From Selaginella moellendorffii (lineage: Eukaryota; Streptophyta; Lycopodiopsida; Selaginellales; Selaginellaceae): a DNA stretch of 64,000 nucleotides. The notes under the pieces are model-generated. The model worked only from the letters and a program-made list of their open reading frames with translations. It was not told where the DNA came from and made no database searches. Positions within the stretch are counted from its first letter, which is position 1; every line of letters begins with the position of its first letter. Location: positions 183,234 through 247,233 of the forward strand of contig NW_003314304.1 of NCBI RefSeq assembly GCF_000143415.4, in the 5' to 3' direction. Both the position numbers and the translations under genes were made by a program. Positions 12,965 to 21,207 of the stretch are shown here, in pieces.

Positions 12965-13875
12965 CTATTGGCAGCTCCAGCCCGCAAACTCTTCATTGTT
13001 GGAAAACAATGCGTTTGGGACAACCTTGTAATAAGCTAGAGGAACTTGCTTTAATCTTCTCTTTGTCTGAAAAACCTTCACTTAGCCACGAAAAAAAACT
13101 ACGCGCGAACACACAAAACTTACCTCGTTGAAGATAGTAGAGTAGGATCCAGAACAAAAATCGCTGATTTGAACTTCCGTGGTCTTACTCTTGACGGTAA
13201 GATCAGCTTCCAGCGTGCTCACAAATCTGGAAAAACGCTAGAGTTTGGCAGTTCTTTCGTTAAAGGACACTTCGTTACCTTGACACAGCAGGGCAGTAAT
13301 GCCTTCGAAGTGTTTCTATTTCCCACAACGAACTCTCTGCAAACACAGAAAAGAATTGTAAAGCAATCACGAGAAAAAAGAAGAGCATTACCCAGAGCGC
13401 GGCAATTAGATGTCTTTTCGTTCGCAAGGTAGGGATCTCTTCCAAGCTTTGCGTCCGAGACATCTTCTTCACCTTTACTAGCAACTCGCAAACGAGAACT
13501 CTACAACGTAAGCGAGTAAAATAAAAATACAAAGGAGTAAAAAACCTCGAGTCGATGTTCTTCGGTCCCAACCACGATCGCAATGAGAAGCTCTATGAGC
13601 TCCTCAAACTTGTCCTTGAGCCAAGCTCTGTAGATCGCCTCCGAGCCATCACCGTCGCTCTGCGGCTTCCCTAGAACGCCCTGGGACGAGAGAATGGGCA
13701 GAGAGAACGCCTGGAGACACCGCACAGCCTCGAGCACACATTCCACAGACGAGGACGATCCAGCGCCGCGCTTGCAAAATGCGGAGACGATCGACAGGAG
13801 CGTGGAGCAATTGTTGACAGTGGCCCTGGAGACGAGGAGCGCGCTCCCCAGCGCCCTCACCTCCTCCACTTTCAT
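12965..13875 (-). pseudogene. NOC4-like (nucleolar complex protein 4) N-terminal half only
   Basis: NOC4 works with Nop14 in 40S ribosomal subunit maturation in the nucleolus. The ATG at 13875 starts MKVEEVRALGSALLVSRATV, followed by YRAWLKDKFEELIELLIAIV, which fit the NOC4 N-terminus. Downstream exons at about 13405-13500, 13280-13335, 13132-13225 and 12965-13070 can be spliced into an open frame; FVSTLEADLTV and a late NNEEFAGWSC fit the NOC4 middle region. In the second exon the NOC4-like reading (VLVCELLVKV) is one base out of frame with the spliced reading. The product would be about 230 residues, against more than 500, and lacks the entire CBF/Mak21 domain; the F-box gene starts 130 bp further on. 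Likely a truncated copy. A short functional protein cannot be excluded. Confidence 0.55.
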
Positions 13876-14100
13876 CAGGGAAGGCAAAAACCCTAACTGG
13901 GGTTTATGACAGACTGCTTGAAAGATAGATCCAAATACACTTGAGTGAACGAAAAGGATTCTTCTTTCCCCTGTCAATCGATCCATTTCCAATCCAACTG
14001 TGATGGAGTGCCAACCACAGAGACAATAGATAGCGACGAGATAGCATCACTGCGAGCTTCTCTGGTCAGATGACGGCCCATCCAAATACTTGGAACTTGA
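13876..14100. promoter_or_regulatory. Divergent promoter region between NOC4-like gene and PPR gene 1
   Basis: 225 bp between opposing start codons, with a telo-box reverse complement (AAAAACCCTAAC) at 13887-13898. No TATA box noted. Confidence 0.35.
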
Positions 14101-15774
14101 ATGGATTTCTCTCTTCTAGTGAGGCAATGCGCGAAGGCCAGGGATTTGGCACAGGCGCGGCAGATTCTGGCAGCAATCCAGCTCAATCCATATCGATGCC
14201 TGGATCAGGACACCCATCTGGGAAATCTTCTCATCGACATGTTTGGGAAATGTGGCTGCACGGGCGATGCGATTGAGATCTTTGATCGCAACATCGCGTC
14301 CCGCAATGTCTTCTCCTGGAACATCCTGCTTGCGGCTTTGAGCCAGAATGGAGAGCTCCACAGCGCTCGGTTCCTATTCCAGCGAGTCCCCTGCCACGAT
14401 CTCGTTACCTGGAACACGATGCTCAGCAGCGAATCCTCATCCGCCAGCGCCAAATCGCTCTTCGATCAAATGCCTCAGCGGAACCTCCTCTCCTGGACAG
14501 CCATGATCATCGCCGCCGCCGCCGTTGCTGCCGATTCGTGGGAGAGTTTCATTAGAATCCCCGAGCGTGATGCCATGGCATACAATGCCATCATTAGGGT
14601 TCTTGCGCGACATGGGCAATTAGCCCGTGGCGAGAGGATCTTAGCCCAGATGCCTAATCCCGAGGATGTGACGTGGACAACGCTAATCCAAGCATATGCC
14701 CAGACTGGGCATCTGGAGCGTGCAAAGGAACTGTTTATATCTTCTGGCTTTCAAACCAATCTCATCTCAACGGCCATGATACAAGCTTTCTCACACAGCT
14801 ACCGGCTGTATGACGCAGAGAGAGTTTATAATAAGCTCTCTAGCCCAGATTCTCTGGCATCGACAGCGATGCTAACCGCATATGCCCAATGCGGGCATAT
14901 TCATAAAGCACGCATATTCTTTTTAGCGATGCCCAAGAGGTCCCTAGCTTCTTGGAACGCGATGCTCACGGGGCTCTCGCAAAAGCACGAACTGATAGAA
15001 GCGTTTAAGACTTTTTGTTTGATGCCACAGCGTGATCTCAAGTCGTGGAACTTGATCCTGTGCTCGTTCTCTCACAGCGATCGCCTGGAGGACGCCAAGA
15101 AGCTATTCGAAGCAATGCCGGATCGAGACGCGGTGTCCTGGAACTTGATGCTCGATTCGTGTGTGACTTTCCGGGACTTGGATCAAGCACTGGCTTTGTT
15201 CTCGAGAGCGTCGAGCCGGGACGTTGTAACTTGGACTCTTGCTGTCACTCTCGCTGCTCGAGTTGGCCACCCAGATCAGGCATCACAGTTCTTCTCAAGG
15301 ATGGCGCAGCACGATCTCCTGGCACTGAACACGATGATCGGAGCCTACGCTCACGCCGGCCAGCTTCAGAAAGCTCGGAGGATCTTCGAGAAGATCGAGA
15401 GCCCCAGCACCGATTCCTGGAACTCGATGATTACTGGCTACGCACAGCATGGGCGGGCCGACCAGGCTCTCGGTCTCTTCACTGCCATGGAGCTCCTTGG
15501 GGAAAGACCAGATGAGCTGACCTTCGTGGGGATTCTTTCGGCCTGCAGCTACCAAGGACAAGTGGACGCTGCTCGTGAATACTTCGTCTCAATGCAAGGT
15601 GACTATCGCGATGTGGAAGTCACGGTGGATCACTACTGCTGCATGGTGGACACGCTTGGGAGATCCGGAAAGCTTGCAGATGCTAGAGAGCTGAGTAGAA
15701 CGATGCCGTTTGAGCCCGACCATGTGGTTTGGACGAGCTTGCTGGGCGCTTCTCGAATTCATGGCAAGAGATAG
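14101..15774 (+). CDS. Pentatricopeptide repeat protein 1 (PLS-type array, short C-terminus)
   Basis: PPR proteins bind organelle RNA sequence-specifically and act in editing, splicing or stability. Single exon, 557 residues. After a first motif (LLVRQCAKARDLAQARQILA) there are about 14 repeats, mostly of 31 residues, with the typical signatures IDMFGKCG, SWNAML, AYAQCGHIHKAR and AYAHAGQLQKARRIFE. The last repeats (NSMITGYAQHGRADQALGLF, TFVGILSACSYQGQ, HYCCMVDTLGRSGKLADARE) lead into an E-like start, PDHVVWTSLLGASRIHGKR, where a stop cuts it off. Normal PLS proteins continue with E and E+/DYW motifs; the 3' flank near 15860-15955 still resembles such a tail but is out of frame, so the present stop may be recent. 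No obvious transit peptide before the first repeat. Codon use is GC-rich, unlike the AT islands. Confidence 0.85.
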   Translation: MDFSLLVRQCAKARDLAQARQILAAIQLNPYRCLDQDTHLGNLLIDMFGKCGCTGDAIEIFDRNIASRNVFSWNILLAALSQNGELHSARFLFQRVPCHDLVTWNTMLSSESSSASAKSLFDQMPQRNLLSWTAMIIAAAAVAADSWESFIRIPERDAMAYNAIIRVLARHGQLARGERILAQMPNPEDVTWTTLIQAYAQTGHLERAKELFISSGFQTNLISTAMIQAFSHSYRLYDAERVYNKLSSPDSLASTAMLTAYAQCGHIHKARIFFLAMPKRSLASWNAMLTGLSQKHELIEAFKTFCLMPQRDLKSWNLILCSFSHSDRLEDAKKLFEAMPDRDAVSWNLMLDSCVTFRDLDQALALFSRASSRDVVTWTLAVTLAARVGHPDQASQFFSRMAQHDLLALNTMIGAYAHAGQLQKARRIFEKIESPSTDSWNSMITGYAQHGRADQALGLFTAMELLGERPDELTFVGILSACSYQGQVDAAREYFVSMQGDYRDVEVTVDHYCCMVDTLGRSGKLADARELSRTMPFEPDHVVWTSLLGASRIHGKR

Positions 15775-15857
15775 CAGAGCTTTATTTGCTCGATCAAGTC
15801 CCTGGAAGGAAGATCAAAAGAGCACGAGCTTAAACGGATTGAAGCATGAAAGCATTG

Positions 15858-15955
15858 GCACTTACCGATCGAGTTTTATGTTCCTGGAAGTTCGATTTTT
15901 ATCAAGGAAGGATCACACTTCTGGGATGAAACTTAGTGAAGCTATTCTTGCTCCG
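15858..15955 (+). pseudogene. Relic of a PPR C-terminal tail
   Basis: The stretch GAGTTTTATG...TTCCTGGAAGTTCGATTT...GATCACA...AAGCTATTCTTGCTCCGGG is shared, with differences, by 19015-19110 near the AZG gene. Both would encode a PPR-tail-like peptide but neither is in frame with a PPR array. It ends exactly where similarity to NDUFAF7 begins. Confidence 0.4.
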
Positions 15956-16320
15956 GGATTGCACGTCCTGAAGGTATGATCTTGTCTCTCTAAAAATGTG
16001 GGATCGATATAAAGCAATAATCATGGTGAGTTTTTCTATTTTCCTTCTTGTTTGGTTCTTTCATGGTTTTGGCATGCTAGTTTCGTAGTTGGGATCGACA
16101 ATTACTGATTCCAGGTCTAGGCCTCTCCAGGTTTGGAGTTCCTTCCATGAGGTCAGCAGAAGCCAGAGAGATTTGAAAATAATGTGTGGTGGTTCTTGGA
16201 TCTAAAAGACGTTCGCCGAGGAGGTTAGTTGCCTTTTGGTCTGTTTTCTTTGTTGTCTTTTGAGAAACTTTTTCATTGATACTAATCACTATAATGCCTC
16301 TTTCGGATTTTTATAAAGCT
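15956..16320 (+). pseudogene. Degenerate fragment of NDUFAF7 (introns included)
   Basis: Two blocks match the NDUFAF7 gene at the DNA level. Block one (15956-16085) matches 3003-3205: GGATTGCACGTCC, GAAGGTATGATCTTGT, AAATGTGGGATCGAT, a GTGAGTTTTTCTATT donor region and GGCATGCTAGTTTCGT. Block two (about 16150-16240) matches 3725-3815: AGAAGCCAGAGAGATTTGAA, GATCTAAAAGACGTTC, GAGGAGGTTAGTTGCCTTTT. The sequence between is deleted. Introns are kept, so this was a DNA-level copy, not a retrocopy. The reading frame is broken by stops. Confidence 0.8.
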
Positions 16321-16326
16321 AAGCTA

Positions 16327-16687
16327 ATGGTATCATTCCCAGCCCCAAGGAGCCCACGATACGAGCTATATTACAGGTCTTTTACGGTCTACGCAAAGCA
16401 AGAGTTCGCGGAATCTAGCGATTACGAAAGTAGTTGTGATGGCAGTAGCAGCTCAGTGAGCAGTAAACACGAGGAAGGGATGAGCCGAGTCGCAAGTTTT
16501 TCTTTGTTGTCTAAACTTTTGATCCAGAGAGACGAGTGCAATGATCTTACTCCCCACCTTCAAACCAATACTCCTTCAGCAATTTTCGTTCAAGGTGATG
16601 AAAGTTCTTGGCGCTCTCTAGTCCTCACTGGGATTTTTCTTTTTGGCTTTCGCAGAATCTCTCGCAACTAGTATCCGTCAACTATGA
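16327..16687 (+). CDS. Possible small two-exon gene, unknown
   Basis: ATG at 16327 opens a Ser-rich frame (MVSFPAPRSPRYELYYRSFT ... SSCDGSSSSVSSKHEEGMSR) that runs to a plausible donor at 16594/16595 (CAAG|GTGATG) and joins after TTTCGCAG (ends 16655) to a short last exon. About 105 residues, no known domain. It directly follows the NDUFAF7 fragment, and its first bases may derive from it. Weak call; it may be a piece of another broken gene. Confidence 0.25.
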
Positions 16688-17066
16688 TATGCTGTTGCAG
16701 CAGAGTGGAAAGGATCTGCCAAAGTCTTGAAAATTTCATTCTGGAGTGACAGGTGAGGGGAGTGTTTTTCTTCTCCTTTTTTTCCTGTCTTCCTTTAGAG
16801 CAGAGAAATTACTTAACAGGGAACATAGTGATGTATGTACAATAGCATCTCTTTCACACACTCCCAGCGATGGATCTGGAAATGCCAGCGCTTGAATCGC
16901 TAGGATCGACGACGTTCTTGAAGCGATGCACCATATGTTCTCAAAGAGCTGTGCGTTCTGTTACCCCGATCGATTGATCGTCTCGGCCAGCACCATCGTC
17001 AGTCAAAGCAGGACTTGGATTTGATATTCACAGACATTTGCTTTGTCATTGTTTTAAAACTTTGAT
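16688..17066. other. Intergenic, no feature recognised
   Basis: Lies between the possible small gene and the stop codon of the AZG gene; probably contains the AZG transcript's 3' end. Confidence 0.3.
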
Positions 17067-18781
17067 CTAGCTATTGACATTGTTGTTCCTTTGCGCGGCC
17101 AGGACGAGAGACATGCCGCTACGACAGACCTGCTCTATAGCTCTGCCATTTTCCACTGTATCAACTTGTTGCGGGCGGTATCGTGGCCTTTTGGTCTTGC
17201 AAAAGAGCCAGTCGAGTCCATTCAGCACCATGAACGTACCAATGCCGCCGGTCAAGCCATAAGCAATGGAGTACGTAAGAGGCATGAGGACGATGGTAAT
17301 GAACGCCGGGATGGCTTCTCTCATGTCATCCCAGTCAATCTCCTTGACGGACTTCATCATCAAAACTCCGACGAGAACAAGCGCCGGTCCAACTGCCCAA
17401 GGTGGAATAGAAGCCAGCAGCGGTGTGAAAAACAGCGCCAGGAAGAAGTACATCGCCACAGCAAGAGCAGTAATCCCGGTTCTCCCACCTTCTCGGATCC
17501 CCGTGGACGACTCGATGAAAGCGGTGACAGGAGAAGTTCCAAGTGCCGAGCCGACCACGATTGCTGCAGCATCGCTCATGAAGGCCTGGTACTGCCCCTC
17601 GAAATCGCCATTCTCGTCGACGAAGCCGGCAAACTTGGCCATGGAGTAGAGAGTTCCGGTGGTATCCAGTATGTCGACGTAGAGGAAGGTGATGAGCGCC
17701 ACCCAGAACTGGCTCTTGCCGATTTCAGCAAAGGAGAGAGCTCCAGCGGTGCCTTTGATGGTGTGAACGTCGACCACCTTGCGGAAGTACGAGTAGGCCG
17801 CGTTACCAGCGTCGGTATTTGGGAAGTACGTCACCTTCGTTCCCCGGAACCAGGAGATGCCGGTGACGAAGACAATGCCGTAGATCATGGCACCTTTGAC
17901 ACCCCTGACGATAGCATACGCGATGATGACGAAGCCGACGACCCCAAGCCAGAGAGTGGGATCTTCCATCCGGTTACGCGTGCACAGGACGTTAGAGGAG
18001 ATGGTACCGCCGGGCATGAGACGGGAGACACCGGTTGTGGTGTTGGTGACAACCGGTGCTACCGCTACTCGGTCCGCTGCCGGGCATCCACCCAGCGTCA
18101 CCAGAGATGACGGACTGAAGCCGATGAGCCCGACGCCTTCGCTCGACTGCAAGCCGATTAAGGTGAGGAAGACACCGATACCAGCCGCGCTGGAGATGCG
18201 GACGGGGCGGGGGATAGCCTTGGCCAGCCGAGTCCTGAGGCCGAGTGCTGCCAGCCCGAGAAAGATCAGTCCCTCGACGAACACAGCCGCTAGAGCTCCA
18301 CCGTAGGAGACACTTCCGGAGCCGTGGAAGCCGACGACGGTGTACGCAAAGTAGGCGTTTGCTCCCATCCCAGGCGCCAGCCCGAGCGGGAGATTTGCGA
18401 ACACTCCCATGATGACACTGCCGATGAGCGAGGAAGCTGCCGTGGCAACGATGAGATCACGCTTCGTCTGGTCCAGGCAGTCGGAGTATCCTTTGTTCTG
18501 GGCCCCTGGATCCTTGCACTCGGCACCTGGCTTGACAAGAGTGAGCGGTATACCGCCGGGAGTGAGCCCCGAGCAGCGCTGTGCCGGGATGGTGGCGTTG
18601 GAGCAGACCAGTCGGAGATGCCGCAGGGACCGCCAGAGTGGGTGAGTATGCTGGCGTTCACCGCGAGGATATATGCCATCGTGAGGAAAGTTGCTGTGCC
18701 GGCTCTCACCTCTCGAGTGAAGCAAGAGTTTCGCTCCTCCAGCTTGAAATACCTCCCGACTGTGCTCCGAGCGACTGCCAT
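17067..18781 (-). CDS. AZG1: AZG-type adenine/guanine (azaguanine-like) permease, with a 1-base frameshift
   Basis: Membrane purine importer of the NCS2/AzgA group; plant AZG1/AZG2 take up adenine, guanine and also cytokinins. Intronless, as in other plants. The ATG at 18781 ([19 protein letters not shown]) begins after the in-frame GTG further upstream, which is not a usable start. Signatures: [88 protein letters not shown] and [12 protein letters not shown]. About 570 residues with many hydrophobic segments, the usual size. The start frame and the main frame do not meet: after GGPCGISD the frame must shift one base to continue as [14 protein letters not shown]. The lesion is at about 18605-18615, and no intron fits there. 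Either a young null allele or a sequence error; the rest is perfectly preserved. Confidence 0.85.
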
Positions 18782-18939
18782 GTTGAGGTGATCTATGCCT
18801 GAGTTCCATTGCTCGCTCAATCCCCTGATAGAATCCACTGTGAAAACTTTGAGCAGCCGAAAGGGGAAGTCGGCAAGAAAAGGATGTTGAAATCCAAATA
18901 TGTGTGATTATTTGTTCTATACCAAGTCATGCAAGAACA

Positions 18940-19165
18940 ATGATTGTCCTAACAGCCGGGACGTTGTAAACTTGTGGTGTTGTTGTTTGTCTCTTCACGC
19001 AGATATCTTTCGTCCAGAGTTTTATGTGCTCGAGTTCCTGGAAGTTCGATTTCATCGAGGAACGATCACATACCTACCGAAGTTATTCTTCTAGCTGGAA
19101 ATCTTCCGGGTTATCTACGCCGATCGGCTGCTCGGGCTGCTCAGAGACAACCTGGTGTTTGATCA
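18940..19165 (+). pseudogene. PPR C-terminal tail relic, second copy
   Basis: Starts with AGCCGGGACGTTGTAA, a phrase also found in PPR gene 1 (15211-15226), and contains the same tail block as 15858-15955. Encoded fragments such as ILLAGNLPGYLRR recall the end of PPR E+/DYW proteins. No open array is attached. Confidence 0.4.
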
Positions 19166-19638
19166 CACCAGTCTCTCAATTGCGATCATTCAAGCGTAGT
19201 TATTAAGCTTACGATTCTCGCTGGGGAGGGCAAGAGATAGTCCTCGAGCTCGTTGTCGTGAAGCTGGACCCTTGCGTCCAGGAGCTCCAGCGCTCGCTCC
19301 AGATTTTCCACAGACGGCTGCGACAGCGCGCGTCCTAAAAGCGAGAGATTTAGCGATCCATGGCCTTGGCACACGATATTTCGCAGCGATTCTCACCCGA
19401 TGCAGTCGTCAGGCCTGGAATGTCGTGCACGGACGGAGAGGTTTCCAGCAAAACGGCCGTGTACCTGGACTCTCTGATGATCGTTGCATCTGGAGCTAGC
19501 GATTCTCCCGTGAGACCCTGGCGAAACAGAAATGCCGCATAGCTTACCGCGCCTAGAGCGCTCGTCCGCCATGGCCCTGTTTTTAGGGTTCTTGGGGGAT
19601 TTGACCAGTTGGCATAACATTAGGGCTTTAGAGAAGCT
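19166..19638. other. Unassigned region with conserved-looking minus-strand reading frames
   Basis: Two overlapping minus-strand frames, one with AFLFRQGLTGESLAPDATII and one with LSQPSVENLERALELLDARV, look protein-like but I find no start exon, splice pair or family. The right side has a telo-box (TTTTAGGGTTCTTGG, 19581) upstream of the next gene. Confidence 0.3.
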
Positions 19639-21207
19639 ATGGGGATTCTTTGTTTGCCGCCACCAGCGCCAGACAGGGCGGCCGGCAAGGATTTCGAGGA
19701 GGCGGTGGAGCGGCGCTGGAAATGGCTGCAATGCGTGGAGGATCTGGTGAGGAAGATTGTTCTAGGGGGCGAAGGCCGGATGTGGCTGTGCGCGGCGCTG
19801 GGATCTCTTGATTTGCCCCCGGCGGCGCAAAGAGCTGCGTTTCTAGGGCTCGTCTCGAAAGATGGCGAGGAAGGGCGCAGTATCCGGCAGCGCGTCATCC
19901 GGATGCTGTGCGAGAACAGGCCCGCGTGGGCAGCGAGGGTTCTCGCTCGCGACGATCGACTTCTAAGGCGATTCTTCGAAGGTAAACCATCGAATCTCGC
20001 TTCATGGATGTGATTCATGGGTTGCTTGCGCAGGAGATTCACAGAGAATACTTCAGTGGTTTGGGAAGTTCTCGAGCGGTGGCAACAGCGATCACCAGTG
20101 GGGTGCTCGAGCGCTGGCTCGATTTACTTTCGTCCATCGTGAATCCTGCTGGCATGAGCTCGATTGGAATGGCAAGCACGGCCAAGCTCCGGCCACGGTC
20201 GCGTCAAAGCCACATTACTTCCTCGAGCTTGATGTGTTGCGAACAGTGGACAACTTCCTCGACAAGGTACCATCCTTTTGGAGGTCTGACGAGCTCTGGG
20301 ACTCCATGAAGAATGGAGAGTTTTTGAGCCTCGACATCGACTTCTTCATCAACGCGCTTGAGGAGAAGATGATGGTGGACGATTGCCCAGAGACTTGGAA
20401 TCTCGTGGAAGACTACCTCGCGGAGGAATCGCTGTCCAAGCTCTCCAACTGCGTGCTCCATCTCCTCTCGGAGGAGAGCCTCTTGACTTTCGTGAACGAG
20501 CTCGTCTTCCAGATGAGCAGCAAGGGGCCGAGAAAGAACGAGAGGAAAGGTGGCGGCCGGGAAAAGCAAAAGACTTGGCTGCAAGAGGTGATTCTATCCG
20601 AGGAAAGGTGCCCGACGCTCTACGATGCTATCGTTTGCAACGCTTGTGCCAACCACAGGAGACAGATAGTGAAGATCGTTGGGGATGAAGACTACGAGGA
20701 AGAAACAAAGGTTTTGAAGCGACTACTTGGTGAGGCCGAGTGTGATCCAGCGGTGGTGTGGGCGGTGAGGAGGCAGAACTTGAAGCTGGATAAGTGGAGT
20801 TGCTTGAAGTTCCTGGGGCTGGAAGCACTGATGCTTTATTGGTATCTCACGGAGAAGAGCGGTCAGATCTCCTATCCTCTTCTATTCAAAGAGAACAGGA
20901 TACGTTTCGACGCGGCTCCAGTAACCCCGAGGAAGAGGAAGAAGAGGAAAAGTCGGAAGAGCCGAAAAGATACAGAGGATTCAAGTAATTCTGGCTCTGA
21001 TGATGGTGAAAGCAGCAGTATGGAGCACAAGTCGTGGAGATTGTGCACGGACAACTTTCGGTTTTTGTGGAGAAAGGTTTGCGAAACTGTTTTGTTTTTT
21101 TTGCTGACAAGATGATTTGCTCGCTCCAATTCCAGGAAGATCTTCCCGAACATCTCTCTGGTTACGCGTTTGACGAATGGGTCAGGTGGACGGTCGCGCA
21201 TTGGTAG
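19639..21207 (+). CDS. Conserved plant protein of unknown function (helical, basic near C-terminus)
   Basis: Three exons (19639-19981, 20034-21076, 21136-21207) join to 485 codons plus stop. I recognise the family only as an uncharacterised plant protein that I remember from angiosperms. Conserved blocks: SDHQWGARALARFTFVHRES, KHGQAPATVASKPHYFLELD, RTVDNFLDKVPSFW, and the C-terminal LCTDNFRFLWRK joined to EDLPEHLSGYAFDEWVRW. The middle is leucine-rich and helical, possibly an ARM-like fold. A Lys/Arg-rich patch (RKRKKRKSRKSRK) followed by an acidic Ser/Asp tract before the last block could serve as a nuclear signal. No catalytic motif seen. The first ATG of the exon was taken as start; an upstream in-frame one is not seen. 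A telo-box lies 55 bp upstream. Confidence 0.7.

Noticed and set aside
17091-18110. Long plus-strand ORF antisense to AZG
   Set aside because: Shadow of the GC-rich permease gene; composition is typical of antisense frames and no domain fits.
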